From an uncultured Acidimicrobiaceae bacterium (GTDB lineage: Bacteria > Actinomycetota > Acidimicrobiia > Acidimicrobiales > UBA10347), in NCBI GenBank assembly GCA_905182135.1, contig CAJJAG010000004.1, positions 365,325 to 429,324 on the forward strand: DNA of 64,000 bases, given 5' to 3'. This document shows, piece after piece, positions 43,359 through 53,199 of the stretch. The translations under genes and the position numbers were made by a program. Position 1 is the stretch's first letter; each line of letters opens with the position of its first letter. The notes below the pieces were generated by a model that worked only from the letters and a program-made list of their open reading frames with translations, ran no database searches and was not told the DNA's origin.

Positions 43359-45494
43359 CTAGATCGGACGGAACACGATCCGTCGGTTCTTGGCCTTGTT
43401 CTCGGGGGTGTCGTTCGGCGCGATTGGCTGATCTTCGCCGAAACCGACCGCTGTCATTGTTTCGGCTGGAATGCCCTGCGCCTCGAGGTAGGTCTTTACG
43501 GCGTTGGAACGTTGACGGCTAAGTGTCTGGTTGAAACCAGGTTCGCCATCAGCATCGGTGTGGCCACCAATTTCGATGTCGCCTGGCGTCTGCAGCAAGA
43601 ATGCGGCAACCTTGTCGAGCTCGATCTTTCCGGCATCTGTCAAGTCCGAACCACCTGACGCGAATGTGATTGGCGCCAAGCCAAGCGCCGCACCAATATC
43701 TTCGGGAAATTCGGGAGCGGCTTCCTGCGGGAGTAAAACCGAGCTGACAATGTGCATAACACCATTGCGAGCTGCAGCGTCGCCGACGAGCAGAGTCACC
43801 GAACCATTCAGCAGAATACTTCCACCTGAAGCGTCGACATCGATGCTCTGCTCATCGAGCTGTGTGGGCAGCGAAGACGACGCAGAAATCGTGGCCGAAT
43901 CTTGAGCGCCCACGAGCAGGTGATACCGCAGCACTGCTTTGAGTGCCTCTGGGTCATTCTGAAGTGCAGCGACCTGGTCCGAGATAGCAGCGAACGCGTC
44001 ATTGGTCGGAGCGAAGAGCGTGAACTCGCCACCACCGCCGAGTGCTTCGGCGAATCCTGCTTGATCAAGTAAAGCCCGCAGCGTCGACAGTTCGGGCTGG
44101 GCGTCGATCAGGTCGTTCAGAGAATATCCCTGTGCGGCCTCAGCGGTTGCCGCCTGATCTATGGTCACGTTGTTCTGCACACCCAAGCCAGCAGCTCGGA
44201 CTGCTTGGTCCAACAACGCTCGTTCGGTCTCGTTGGCGACAGTGCCATCGAGCACCGCGACGTCGCCGAAGACTTCGCCCTGCACGTTTGGATACCCAAG
44301 CAAGAGTCCACCAAGAGTTGCCTGACGCTGAGCAACCACCGGATCTGGCGTCGGGTCTACTGCTGCAGGTGTTTCACCATTCGTAGCGAGGCCGCCCTCG
44401 CCATCGCTGCCGCCGGTGCACTGTGCGATGGCGAAAATGAGGATGACGGTGCCGAGCACAGCACCGACTAGCCACCAAAACCAGCCCACCTTGGAGAGGC
44501 CAGAACCTTCGGTGTCGGCATCAAGATCCTCGGCGATAGGCGATCCCGAGGGCTTGGCGTCAGTGCTAGCGGAATCACCTGTGATAACAACACCTGCAGG
44601 GGCCACGTTTGCCACTTCGGTATCGAAACCGGGTAACGATCCACCGATTTCAATCGCCTCGGTCGCTTCACCCATGCCCAGTTCGGGCTCGTGAAGTGAC
44701 GGGAAGTCGTCAGCAGAGTCTGCGAAGACACCCTCGACCACCGTGGCAACGTCATCGTCGAGGATCACCTCGGCGCCTGGATCGAGAACCATGTCAATAT
44801 CGCCGTCGACCATCGAAGCTGCAGAGGGCAGGTCCGCTTCGGCAGTGCCTGAATCAACAATGCCCGAATCGCTGAGATCGGGGAGATCAAGGTCAGACAG
44901 GTGCGTTCCTGGAAGATCGATCTCGCTTTGGCCGACGATCGGATCGACCGCTGGCTCTGAGCTGTTCACCGTGTCGGGCATCTCCATCGCTGCGGGGCTC
45001 ACGAGCTCGACGACGCGGCCGAAACCTTTACCCTCGAGGTCCTCGACGGCATCGGCAAGATAAGAGCGCAGGCCATCAGTGCTGCGGTCCGCGTAGGACG
45101 CAACAGTGCCGGTGGCTAGCGGCGCCAACACCGACATGACTTGGGCCAGCAGTCGGGTACTCAACCCTGATGCCGAGCTGAGAGCGGCTAGCGATGACTC
45201 GCCCCGATCGCCGAACGCTACATCGAGCATGGCGGCACCCTGTGCAGGGTCACCAGCTGCGATATATGCATCAAGATCGTCAGGCACCCCAGAACCTGGT
45301 TCACCGAGCATGGACGCTAAATTCTGCGCGCCACCTGGTTCCAGAGTCTTGTCGCGGAGCCCAGCGATCAGCGCGGGAAGTCCAATCTCCATCGCCCGTC
45401 GGGTCTGGGTGCGATCGGTGCCGAGGGCATGCGCGAGATCGTCCGGAGCCGATCCGCGCAGCATGTCAGCAATCGTGTCAAACATCGAAGCCAC
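43359..45494 (-). CDS. DUF937 - transmembrane - FAS1 - OmpA-domain fusion protein
   Basis: 711 aa. Residues 1-140 are a DUF937-like helical domain; 140-335 an acidic, Asp/Glu/Ser-rich linker; one transmembrane helix at about 338-362 (WFWWLVGAVLGTVILIFAI); a BON-like segment at 385-450; a fasciclin (FAS1) domain at about 455-590 (FTLFAPTNDAFAAI, LLVGDAAARNGVMHIV); and an OmpA peptidoglycan-binding domain at 595-711 (ASGGSDLTDAG, HTDADG, NRRIVFRP). So DUF937 is cytoplasmic and FAS1/OmpA sit at the cell wall. GTG 45494 was chosen because TACGAT ends 6 bases upstream; ATG 45485 is three codons later. Confidence 0.88.
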   Translation of the reverse strand: MASMFDTIADMLRGSAPDDLAHALGTDRTQTRRAMEIGLPALIAGLRDKTLEPGGAQNLASMLGEPGSGVPDDLDAYIAAGDPAQGAAMLDVAFGDRGESSLAALSSASGLSTRLLAQVMSVLAPLATGTVASYADRSTDGLRSYLADAVEDLEGKGFGRVVELVSPAAMEMPDTVNSSEPAVDPIVGQSEIDLPGTHLSDLDLPDLSDSGIVDSGTAEADLPSAASMVDGDIDMVLDPGAEVILDDDVATVVEGVFADSADDFPSLHEPELGMGEATEAIEIGGSLPGFDTEVANVAPAGVVITGDSASTDAKPSGSPIAEDLDADTEGSGLSKVGWFWWLVGAVLGTVILIFAIAQCTGGSDGEGGLATNGETPAAVDPTPDPVVAQRQATLGGLLLGYPNVQGEVFGDVAVLDGTVANETERALLDQAVRAAGLGVQNNVTIDQAATAEAAQGYSLNDLIDAQPELSTLRALLDQAGFAEALGGGGEFTLFAPTNDAFAAISDQVAALQNDPEALKAVLRYHLLVGAQDSATISASSSLPTQLDEQSIDVDASGGSILLNGSVTLLVGDAAARNGVMHIVSSVLLPQEAAPEFPEDIGAALGLAPITFASGGSDLTDAGKIELDKVAAFLLQTPGDIEIGGHTDADGEPGFNQTLSRQRSNAVKTYLEAQGIPAETMTAVGFGEDQPIAPNDTPENKAKNRRIVFRPI

Positions 45495-45500
45495 ACACTG

Positions 45501-45506
45501 ATCGTA
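45501..45506 (-). promoter_or_regulatory. -10 hexamer TACGAT before the DUF937-FAS1-OmpA gene
   Basis: TACGAT (minus strand) ends 6 bases before GTG 45494 and decides this start over an ATG three codons downstream. Confidence 0.5.
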
Positions 45507-45682
45507 CGGCGTCGAGCACTCCTGAACGTGGCACCTCAGCAATTCTCCTGATTGATCACCGACCAGTCTCGTGTTCGGACCTACGATTAAAGGATGGTAA
45601 ACGAGCTCATTATCAGAGCCAAACATGATTTTTGCAGGACCTTTTCAAATGGCCGTGCTCCGTTGAACACTGACCCAACCGC

Positions 45683-46552
45683 GTGAGCAGCGATACATCA
45701 AGTCATGTAAATTGGAACGCCCAGTCCTCGGCGGACGCACCAATTCTCGTCATGGCCTTAGAGGGGCTATTCGATATTGCTGGTGCAGCGACTGACGCAG
45801 TGACCCATTTGGTCGAGCGTGCAAGCAACCGTGTGAAGATCGCGTCGATCGATCCCGAGGTGTTCTTTGACTTCACCCAACAGCGTCCCGTCGTCTCGCT
45901 CGATAGCAGCGGCACCCGGTCGCTCAGCTGGCCGGAGAACGACGCCTATGAGCTGACGCTCGACGGTAATGTCTCGTCACTCGTCACGATTTCAGGGATC
46001 GAGCCACACCTTCGCTGGCGAACCTTCGCCGAAGCGGTCGGAGAGATAGCCCAGGAGAGCGGGGCCCGGCTCGTCGTCACGCTTGGCGCCATGGCTGGCC
46101 AGGCGCCTCATACGCGTGCGCTTGGTGTTGTTGGCTCAGCCAGCGATCCTGTGCTTGCTCAGCGGCTTGGTCTTGGACGTCCGTCCTATCAAGGGCCAAC
46201 GGGTCTTGTTGGCGCCCTACACGTTCATCTTCACGAGGCTGGCCTGGCTGTCATCTCGCTACGCGTCTCGGTCCCGCATTATGTGACGCAGGCGCCCAAT
46301 GCGGAAGCAACGAGATCTCTACTTGCCCGGCTCGAGTTGGTTACCGGTATCCAGACTGGCCACGACAGCTTCAACGCTGACGCCGCAGCATGGCGAACGA
46401 AGGTCGACGCTGCCGTCGCAAGCGATGACAAGATGCGCGGTTATGTGCAGCAGCTAGAAGCACTCATAGACAATTCAGATGACCTTTTACCCTCGGGTGA
46501 CGAACTTGCCGCCCAACTCCAGGCATGGCTTCGAGACAATTCTGACGAGTAG
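45683..46552 (+). CDS. PAC2-family protein
   Basis: 289 aa. It matches the PAC2 (proteasome assembly chaperone 2-like) family common in Actinobacteria: ALEGLFDIAGAATDAV, an FFDFTQQRP block, ISGIEPHLRWRTF, LGAMAGQAPHTR and SVPHYVTQAPN. The C-terminus is helical and acidic. Function in bacteria is unproven, although some relatives occur near proteasome genes; none are seen here. Start GTG 45683; no ribosome site or hexamer is clear. Confidence 0.85.
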   Translation: MSSDTSSHVNWNAQSSADAPILVMALEGLFDIAGAATDAVTHLVERASNRVKIASIDPEVFFDFTQQRPVVSLDSSGTRSLSWPENDAYELTLDGNVSSLVTISGIEPHLRWRTFAEAVGEIAQESGARLVVTLGAMAGQAPHTRALGVVGSASDPVLAQRLGLGRPSYQGPTGLVGALHVHLHEAGLAVISLRVSVPHYVTQAPNAEATRSLLARLELVTGIQTGHDSFNADAAAWRTKVDAAVASDDKMRGYVQQLEALIDNSDDLLPSGDELAAQLQAWLRDNSDE

Positions 46553-46714
46553 CCGGGCAACGCTGCGCCAACTTGGACAGCGAAAGGTTCGGCTCTGCCA
46601 GAATGAGTGAAGCGGCTCTTGATTACTAGTGGTCAACAAACTTTGCAGGAGCAGAGGCTCTAGCGCAGCGTTTCGACAAGGTTCGAGCTGAAAGGCTGCT
46701 ACCCGGACTACCGG

Positions 46715-47212
46715 CTAAGCGTCGAGGACGGTTGTTTGCCCTTGGGCCAATGGTGGCTCTTTCGACCAAGGGAACTCGATCCACTTGTCGGTGCGCTTCC
46801 ATACATAGTCGCACTTGACGATCGACTGCGGCTTTTCGTAGACGACTGCGGTTCGGACTTCTGCGACTTTACCTTCGCAGAACGACCGGACGTATTCGAG
46901 CGTGTGCCCGGTATCAGCGACATCGTCAGCGACCAGGATGCGAGCTGCATTGGTATCGACAAAATCAACGTAGGGCGGCAACATGACCGGCACGTCGAGG
47001 CGCTCGTTGACGCCGGTGTAGAACTCGACATTCATGACGTAAAGATTCTTCACGCCCAGCGCATAACCCAAGGAACCGGCCACAAACAAGCCACCACGAG
47101 CGATCGCCAGGATCATGTCGGGTTGGTAGCCATCATCGGCGACCAGTTGGGCCAACTCACGCACGGCAGTGCCGTACTTGGCAAACGTCAGGTCTTCACG
47201 CTCTTCGCTCAT
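46715..47212 (-). CDS. Phosphoribosyltransferase (xanthine/hypoxanthine-type)
   Basis: 165 aa type I phosphoribosyltransferase. The PRPP-binding loop is ILVADDVADTGHTL, and AIARGGLFVAG is the pyrophosphate loop. The hood and C-terminal Trp-rich tail (VWKRTDKWIEFPW) resemble purine PRTases of the Gpt group. It probably recovers xanthine or hypoxanthine/guanine to the nucleotide. The start is ATG 47212 with TAGCGT 8 bases upstream. It is divergent from the desaturase-like gene. Confidence 0.82.
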   Translation of the reverse strand: MSEEREDLTFAKYGTAVRELAQLVADDGYQPDMILAIARGGLFVAGSLGYALGVKNLYVMNVEFYTGVNERLDVPVMLPPYVDFVDTNAARILVADDVADTGHTLEYVRSFCEGKVAEVRTAVVYEKPQSIVKCDYVWKRTDKWIEFPWSKEPPLAQGQTTVLDA

Positions 47213-47220
47213 TAAACCAG

Positions 47221-47226
47221 ACGCTA
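47221..47226 (-). promoter_or_regulatory. -10 hexamer TAGCGT before the phosphoribosyltransferase
   Basis: TAGCGT (minus strand) ends 8 bases before ATG 47212. Confidence 0.4.
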
Positions 47227-47337
47227 TCGGTTCCGGTCATGACCGCTGACATCAACCGCACGGTTCATGGCTGGTTCGGCCTCGCAGCAATCGCTTCGGC
47301 TGCGATAACATCGTTCTCACCGAACAGAGGAGTCTCT

Positions 47338-48267
47338 GTGCCGCTCCGTGGGAATGTTTTCCGCACATCCTTCTTCTACGGCTTCCAGCCGCTATTCACG
47401 GTCGCAGTCCTTCTCGCATGGTGGGCGCTCCCAACGCGTTCTGATGCGCCGTTAGAGACTGCTGCCATCCTGCTTTTAGTGGCAAACCTTGCGATATACG
47501 CTCTCGAACATGTCACTCCTGATCGAGCTGATTGGGTCACTGATGCAAGCGACCGCAAGACCGACGCATTCTGGGTCGCAGTTCGAGTTTTCATATTCGG
47601 TCCTGTGCTGCAGGTACTCATGGTGCTCTCGATAGAGCCGATCCTAAATAGCCTGAATTTTCCAACCCTGTGGCCTTCTTCATGGCCACTATTTGCGCGG
47701 ATTGTGCTGGCTTTGGTGGTCGCCGAACTGGTGGCGTTTGCGGTGCATGTTGCGATGCACCGCGTACCTATCCTGTGGCGTTATCACGCTACCCATCACG
47801 CCCAAACCAAGCTGACGTCGGCTCGTTGGGCGAGTTCTCACCCAATCGAGATTGCGACCGTGCAATTGCCGATCTTCCTCTTGGTCACCGTGCTCGGTCC
47901 GGAGTTGGTCGATATCGCCGGAGCGATCATCTTGGGTCGCGTCACTGTGATCATCGCCCACTCAAATCTACGACTGAGTTCGACTCCAATCGGCTGGCTG
48001 CTGACGACCCCTGACCTGCATCGCAGGCATCACATGCTTGGCGCAAAAAACCAAGCCAACTTTGGCGACGTACTTCTCGTCTTCGACCGGGTCTTTGGTT
48101 CGTTCTCCAGGCAAGAAGCACTGCGGGTCGGTATCGGATCTGGCCAGAAGATCGGGCTACGAGATCAGCTCCGGCTGCGCGGTATCGTTATGGGCTCCAT
48201 CGACACCGAGATCAGCATCGACTTGAGCGATACAGTCACGCCGCCGGTGGAGAACACCAATCGTTAG
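47338..48267 (+). CDS. Sterol desaturase / fatty acid hydroxylase superfamily membrane protein
   Basis: 309 aa integral membrane di-iron enzyme. Histidine clusters HVAMHR, HATHHAQT and HRRHHML (HX3H, HX2HH, HX2HH types) give the eight-His metal site; a further AHSNLR lies between them. At least four hydrophobic segments flank these. It would hydroxylate or desaturate a lipid; the substrate is unknown. GTG 47338 was chosen because AGAGGAG lies 5 bases upstream. The frame stays open to an ATG at 47239 that has no ribosome site, so a 33-residue longer form is the alternative. It abuts the convergent purH stop. Confidence 0.82.
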   Translation: MPLRGNVFRTSFFYGFQPLFTVAVLLAWWALPTRSDAPLETAAILLLVANLAIYALEHVTPDRADWVTDASDRKTDAFWVAVRVFIFGPVLQVLMVLSIEPILNSLNFPTLWPSSWPLFARIVLALVVAELVAFAVHVAMHRVPILWRYHATHHAQTKLTSARWASSHPIEIATVQLPIFLLVTVLGPELVDIAGAIILGRVTVIIAHSNLRLSSTPIGWLLTTPDLHRRHHMLGAKNQANFGDVLLVFDRVFGSFSRQEALRVGIGSGQKIGLRDQLRLRGIVMGSIDTEISIDLSDTVTPPVENTNR

Positions 48268-49785
48268 TTAGTGGCGGAAGTGACGCCGTCCTGTGAACAC
48301 CATGGCCATGCCCTGTTCGTTAGCCGCTGCGATCACTTCGTCGTCGCGAATCGAGCCGCCTGGTTGAACCACTGCAGTCGCCCCGGCAGACCCTGCCGCG
48401 TCTAGGCCGTCGCGGAATGGGAAGAACGCATCGCTAGCGCAGGCACCACCGACAGCCCGACCTGCAGCCTTCTCGGCTGCGATCTCGCCTGCGTCACGTC
48501 GATTCTGTTGCCCAGCACCAATACCGACTGCTTGTCCGTCCTTGACCAACACAATCGTGTTGCTCGTAACTCGAGCAGCTACACGCCATGCAAAAACAAG
48601 GTCTACCATTTCTTGTTCGGTTGGCTCACGTTCGGTCACGGTTTGCCATTCGCTCACGTCGGGCTGCAAAAAGTCGCCGTTTTGGACAAGCATGCCGCCA
48701 GCGACCGACCGCATCTGTAGTCGCAGCGGTGCCCATGGGCTATCGCCGACCTCTACTAGCCGCAAATTCTTCTTGGCCGAGAGGATTTCGAGCGCCTCAG
48801 CGTCGAAGCTGGGCGCAACCACAACCTCGGTAAATACTGGTGCAAGCTCGTTAGCCATTGCCGCGTTGACGGCGCGGTTCGTCGCAACAACGCCGCCAAA
48901 AGCCGAAACCGTATCGCCAGCATGTGCTCGGGCGTAGGCCTCCTGGATCGTTGACCCAAGGGCGGCCCCACACGGGTTCGCATGTTTCATCACGACCGCC
49001 GCTGGCCCATCGGCCGCCAAACTATTGACGAGATCCCAGGCTGCCTCGGTGTCATACACATTCAAATAAGACATCTCTTTGCCTTGGTGGATAGTTGCGC
49101 TGTCCCACCAGCCGCTGCCATGTGTGAAGCGATAACGAGCGCCTGTCTGGTGAGGATTCTCGCCATAGCGGAGATCGTGTACCCGGTCGAGGCTGAGATG
49201 TAGGGACATCGGCAGTGAATCATCATCGGTGTCAGGGTCGGTGGCATCGAACCACGACACGATCGCAGCGTCGTACGCGGCGGTGTGTGCAAAGGCCTTG
49301 CGGGCAAGCGCACGTCGGTGCAATGGCGTCAGGCCTTCATCTGATCGAAGGGCTTCGAGCACCTGGTCGTAGTCAGCGGGATTCACCACGATGGCCACTG
49401 CATCGTGATTCTTCGCTGCGGCCCGCACCATTGTTGGTCCACCGATGTCAATATTCTCGATGCCAGGGGCAGAAACGAAGGGGTACAGGTTCGACACCAC
49501 AAGATCGATTGGTGCTATCTCGCGATCAAGAAGCTGCTGCATATGGTCGGGCTCGCTGCGATTCGCGAGTATTCCGCCATGAATTACCGGATGGAGTGTC
49601 TTCACTCTTCCGTCGAGCATCTCATCAGCGCCCGTCACCTCGCTTACGGAACGGGCAGCAAGCCCCGCCGCAATCAGCGCAGCGTAGGTACCTCCGCTGC
49701 TAACGAGCTCAAAGCCAAGCTCGTCCAAACCTTGCGCAAAGGCCACTAGGCCCGACTTGTCGCTTACGGAAAGCAGTGCACGCAC
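48268..49785 (-). CDS. purH: Bifunctional AICAR formyltransferase / IMP cyclohydrolase
   Basis: 505 aa; last two steps of IMP synthesis. The N-terminal IMP cyclohydrolase domain has SVSDKSGL, SSGGTY and GRVKTLHPVIHGG; the formyltransferase domain has LRYGENPHQ, MKHANPCG, FGGVVATNRAVN and SDAFFPFRDG with the catalytic Lys-His pair region. GTG 49785 has AAGGA 5 bases upstream. purN, its usual actinobacterial neighbour, is not adjacent; the frameshifted membrane gene lies there instead. Confidence 0.96.
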   Translation of the reverse strand: MRALLSVSDKSGLVAFAQGLDELGFELVSSGGTYAALIAAGLAARSVSEVTGADEMLDGRVKTLHPVIHGGILANRSEPDHMQQLLDREIAPIDLVVSNLYPFVSAPGIENIDIGGPTMVRAAAKNHDAVAIVVNPADYDQVLEALRSDEGLTPLHRRALARKAFAHTAAYDAAIVSWFDATDPDTDDDSLPMSLHLSLDRVHDLRYGENPHQTGARYRFTHGSGWWDSATIHQGKEMSYLNVYDTEAAWDLVNSLAADGPAAVVMKHANPCGAALGSTIQEAYARAHAGDTVSAFGGVVATNRAVNAAMANELAPVFTEVVVAPSFDAEALEILSAKKNLRLVEVGDSPWAPLRLQMRSVAGGMLVQNGDFLQPDVSEWQTVTEREPTEQEMVDLVFAWRVAARVTSNTIVLVKDGQAVGIGAGQQNRRDAGEIAAEKAAGRAVGGACASDAFFPFRDGLDAAGSAGATAVVQPGGSIRDDEVIAAANEQGMAMVFTGRRHFRH

Positions 49786-49883
49786 AGTGGTCCTTGGGGG
49801 GTCGTCGACGGCGTCGTGATGAACCTAGCGCCAACTACTGAGTCGAGGCATGGTTCCCAAATCGCTTTCGCCTAGCAAGAGCA

Positions 49884-50500
49884 TTAGTTCTTGAGTGTCG
49901 CACTCTTCACAGAAACAACATCACCCGTAAGATCGATCAACATCTCATGAGTGGGAGCGCTATCGCGCAGGTCAATGATCTGATCTTCGCCGACCTTGGC
50001 ATGGGATGAGCAGGCGGCTGCATCGGTGGGCCGTCGGAGATCGATCACGGTTTCACAAGCTTCTCGGCGCAGATTGCGGCTCTTGGTGAAAACGCCAGCG
50101 GTGGCAGCTACGAAAAGTACCGACACGCAGGTCACAAGACCGAATCGCATGCCGCTCGGCATCTCGCCCGCCGCAAACCAGAGGTAGGCATACGGCGCAA
50201 AGAACATGACGATGGTCGCTGTGAGCGGAATAGGCAGCCGAGACCAATCACCTTGGCCGGCTCGCCTGCAAACGACAGCCGCGGCCTTGCCGTATGGCCA
50301 AGCCGTACCGACATCGGTTAACCCGAAGATCCATGCGTTTGCCCCATGCTCAGAGAACATGCCGAGGCAATGAAGAAACGAACTAGCGAGTACCCAACGA
50401 CCGACCAAATCCACGTCTGCTCGACCAAGCGTCCATAGTTACGTTTAGCCAAGCGAGCGACGCCAGCCGGAGCGACAGAAGGGATAGCTACAGAGGCCAT
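49884..50500 (-). pseudogene. Membrane protein gene with a frameshift
   Basis: From ATG 50500 one frame reads MASVAIPSVAPAGVARLAKR and then WSVVGYSLVRFFIAS, and then loses sense. From about 50372 a frame shifted by one base continues naturally with MFSEHGANAWIFGLTDVGTA, a transmembrane pair (LPIPLTATIVMFFAPYAYLWF; GLVTCVSVLFVAATAG) and a cytoplasmic tail with two DLR(R/D) motifs, ending at 49884. The junction lies in TTCATTGCCTCGGCATG on the minus strand; one added base would restore a single ~205-aa protein. It could be a real lesion or a sequencing/assembly error. No known family. In mycobacteria membrane genes also sit between sucD and purNH. Confidence 0.65.
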
Positions 50501-50516
50501 ATCTATTCCGGTTACA

Positions 50517-50552
50517 CAGGCTTTAGGCGGCCGTAAAGACCTGGAAAGCCTG
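50517..50552 (-). promoter_or_regulatory. Hairpin in the leader of the frameshifted gene
   Basis: CAGGCTTT and AAAGCCTG are perfect 8-bp arms. The loop contains AGGTCTTTA, which can compete for the same right arm. It lies 16 bases upstream of ATG 50500 (minus strand). The remaining gap 50553-50966 has no recognised gene; a 71-codon minus-strand frame at 50743-50958 starts with TTG and matches nothing I know. Confidence 0.35.
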
Positions 50553-50966
50553 AAAATCAACACCATTAGCGGCAACACGGCAATTTAATGACCTCCCCTC
50601 TAAGGAAATCATTCACTTTTCCGTCTGCTTCCGCCCCAAAATGTGTTACTTCCAACGCATCTGACGTTGGGAACTGGCGGTTTCCCAAACGGCATGATCG
50701 CTGCAAACGACTCGAACAACGAAGCCGCTAGGCCAATTCGCGCTAGGCAATTTTGCATTTCACGTTACGGCGCACAACGCCAGCGATCCGGTGCGAGCCG
50801 CCGCCCCCTTCGAAGCGAACGGCTTGCATCAGACCAATAAACGAGTTCGGCGAACCGACCACCGCTCCATCCTCAACCCAGTCGGAGTGACAGAGCCGCG
50901 TGTAGAGCACAGGCACTACTCCGTGCCGCGTACCAACAGCGAGAGCGCAGCAACGCAAGCCCGGAG

Positions 50967-51851
50967 TTAAAGCCCGGCGACGATTTCTGCCATGAGCTCG
51001 CCGGCCTCGGTTGGATTGAGACCGACCTTTACTCCTGCATCTCGCAGCGCTTCCATCTTGGCGTCGGCGGTGCCTTTGCCGCCGGAGACGATGGCGCCTG
51101 CGTGGCCCATTTTTTTTCCGGGAGGGGCCGTCACGCCAGCGACATAGCTGGACACTGGCTTCGTCACGTGATTCTTGATGTACTCGGCGGCTTCTTCTTC
51201 GGCGGAGCCGCCGATTTCGCCGATCATCATGATCGCCTTGGTCTCCGGGTCAGCTTCGAAGGCCGCAAGGCAGTCGATGAAGCTGGTTCCGGGAACAGGG
51301 TCGCCGCCGATACCAACGCATGTGGTGACGCCGATATCTTTCTGCTGAAGTTCGTACAGCGCCTGATAGGTCAGTGTTCCTGAGCGGCTCACGATGCCAA
51401 CAGGACCCCCGGGCTTGGCGATGTGACCAGCGGTAATACCGATGTTGCACTTACCGGGGCTGATGATGCCGGGGCAGTTAGGACCCAACAGTTGCACGTC
51501 TGGGTGGTCACGTTTGAGCTTGTTGAAGAACCAAGCCTCGTCATGCGCTGGCACACCTTCGGTGATAGCCACGATGAACTTAATGCCACCTTCGGCAGCT
51601 TCCATCACGGCATCTTTTACGCCCGGTGCAGGGATGAAGATGCAACTAGCGGTAGCGCCAGTTGCTTCGACAGCCTCAGCGACCGACGCGTAGACCGGCA
51701 CGCCATTTACGTCAGTGCCCGCCTTCTTTGGATGTGTACCGGCAACGACCTGCGTGCCGTATTCGGCATTGAGGCCGCCGTAGTAGCTGCCCTGACGCCC
51801 GGTCAAGCCTTGGTAGATGACCTTGGTGTTCTCGTCTACAAAAATTGCCAT
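50967..51851 (-). CDS. sucD: Succinyl-CoA ligase (ADP-forming) subunit alpha
   Basis: 294 aa. Carries the CoA-binding Rossmann domain ([12 protein letters not shown]) and the phospho-histidine in [14 protein letters not shown] near residue 248. [16 protein letters not shown] and [13 protein letters not shown] are family blocks. With SucC it interconverts succinyl-CoA and succinate in the TCA cycle. It starts at an ATG with AAGGGA 7 bases upstream, 13 bases after sucC, in one operon. Confidence 0.97.
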   Translation of the reverse strand: MAIFVDENTKVIYQGLTGRQGSYYGGLNAEYGTQVVAGTHPKKAGTDVNGVPVYASVAEAVEATGATASCIFIPAPGVKDAVMEAAEGGIKFIVAITEGVPAHDEAWFFNKLKRDHPDVQLLGPNCPGIISPGKCNIGITAGHIAKPGGPVGIVSRSGTLTYQALYELQQKDIGVTTCVGIGGDPVPGTSFIDCLAAFEADPETKAIMMIGEIGGSAEEEAAEYIKNHVTKPVSSYVAGVTAPPGKKMGHAGAIVSGGKGTADAKMEALRDAGVKVGLNPTEAGELMAEIVAGL

Positions 51852-51864
51852 TGTTCGATCCCTT

Positions 51865-53007
51865 TCAGCCTGCTGCGAGTTCGCTGGCCTTGCGGGCCGC
51901 GTCGAGCATCGTCGTTTCCATCATCAACATGTCGTTCAGCTCGGGTGCCAGAATGGCCCGGCCTTCATCGGCATTGGTGCCGTCTAAGCGGATCACGATC
52001 GGTGAATCGATCTTGACGCGCTTCATTGCTTCGAGGATCCCGTTGGCAACTTCTTCGCCTCGGGTGATGCCACCGAAGATGTTGATGAAGATCGACTTGA
52101 CATTCTTGTCGTCGTTTATGACCTGGAGTGCGCTAGACATCACGTCAGCGTTTGCGCCACCACCGATGTCTAGGAAGTTAGCGGGCTTGCCGCCAACCTG
52201 GTTGATCACATCAAGTGTGCTCATGGCCAGACCGGCGCCGTTAGCGATAACACCGACTGTGCCGTCGAGCCCGACGTATTGCAGGCCCTTGGCGTGCGCT
52301 GCTTCTTCGCGCTCGTCGCGGGTCTGAGTCTCGTCAAACTGGGCGTAGTCAGCGTGACGGAACTCAGCGTTTACATCGAGCGTGACCTTGGAATCGAGAA
52401 CGTGGACCTTGCCCTCGGGCGTCAGGATCAACGGGTTGATCTCGACCAGGTCGGCATCACCTTCGGTGTAGCTGGCGTAAAGCTGCTTGGCGATAGCGAT
52501 TGCGCCTTCGCGTGCGTCGGGGTTCAGGTTCGCACCGTCGACCCACTGCGCTGCAACCTCGTCGGTCAAGCCGTCAACTGGGTCGACCCAAATCTTGCTG
52601 ATCTTCTCCGGAGTCGACGCTGCGACTTCTTCGATATCCATGCCGCCTTCGGCGCTGAGCATGCCCAGGTGCTTCTTCGCCGCACGATCGAGCGTGAAGC
52701 TCATGTAATACTCCTCGGCGATATCCGAGGCCGCTTCGATCCATAGTCGTTCGACGATGTGACCTTTGATGTCTAGACCCAAGATGTTGGTTGCGTGCTC
52801 GCGCACTGCATCCATGTCGGGGGCGAACTTGATGCCGCCCAACTTGCCCCGGCCGCCGGTCAGCACCTGTGACTTGACCATCACTGGGGTGCCTAGGCGC
52901 TCGGCGGCTGCCAGCGCTTCATCGACGGAAAAGACAACTTCGCCAGCCGAAATTGGCATGCCGTATTGGGCGAAGAATTGTTTGCCCTGATACTCGAACA
53001 GATCCAC
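51865..53007 (-). CDS. sucC: Succinyl-CoA ligase (ADP-forming) subunit beta
   Basis: 380 aa ATP-grasp subunit. It begins VDLFEYQGKQFFAQYGMP; GGRGKLGGIK, EINPLILTPEG, LDSKVTLDVNAEFRH, NGAGLAMSTLD and NIFGGITRGEEVANG are typical. The GTG at 53007 was chosen: AAAGGAG sits 5 bases upstream, and the adjacent GTG at 53010 is too close. The open frame continues 78 codons upstream over the leader without homology. First gene of sucCD. Confidence 0.97.
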   Translation of the reverse strand: MDLFEYQGKQFFAQYGMPISAGEVVFSVDEALAAAERLGTPVMVKSQVLTGGRGKLGGIKFAPDMDAVREHATNILGLDIKGHIVERLWIEAASDIAEEYYMSFTLDRAAKKHLGMLSAEGGMDIEEVAASTPEKISKIWVDPVDGLTDEVAAQWVDGANLNPDAREGAIAIAKQLYASYTEGDADLVEINPLILTPEGKVHVLDSKVTLDVNAEFRHADYAQFDETQTRDEREEAAHAKGLQYVGLDGTVGVIANGAGLAMSTLDVINQVGGKPANFLDIGGGANADVMSSALQVINDDKNVKSIFINIFGGITRGEEVANGILEAMKRVKIDSPIVIRLDGTNADEGRAILAPELNDMLMMETTMLDAARKASELAAG

Positions 53008-53199
53008 CACAGCTCCTTTGGCAAGGGGTTGGAGAAAACGACGTCGCCGGGTGGTTAGATGACGAGGCGCCGGAGTGATCCTAGTTTCACCGCGTGGCAG
53101 CTCAAGCAATGAGCAGGTGAACTTTTCTTTTGTAGTCCCGCAGTTGGTTGGATGAACCCCACTGTGGCGGCCGAAGGACTCGACTGCGATAGGGCCAGA

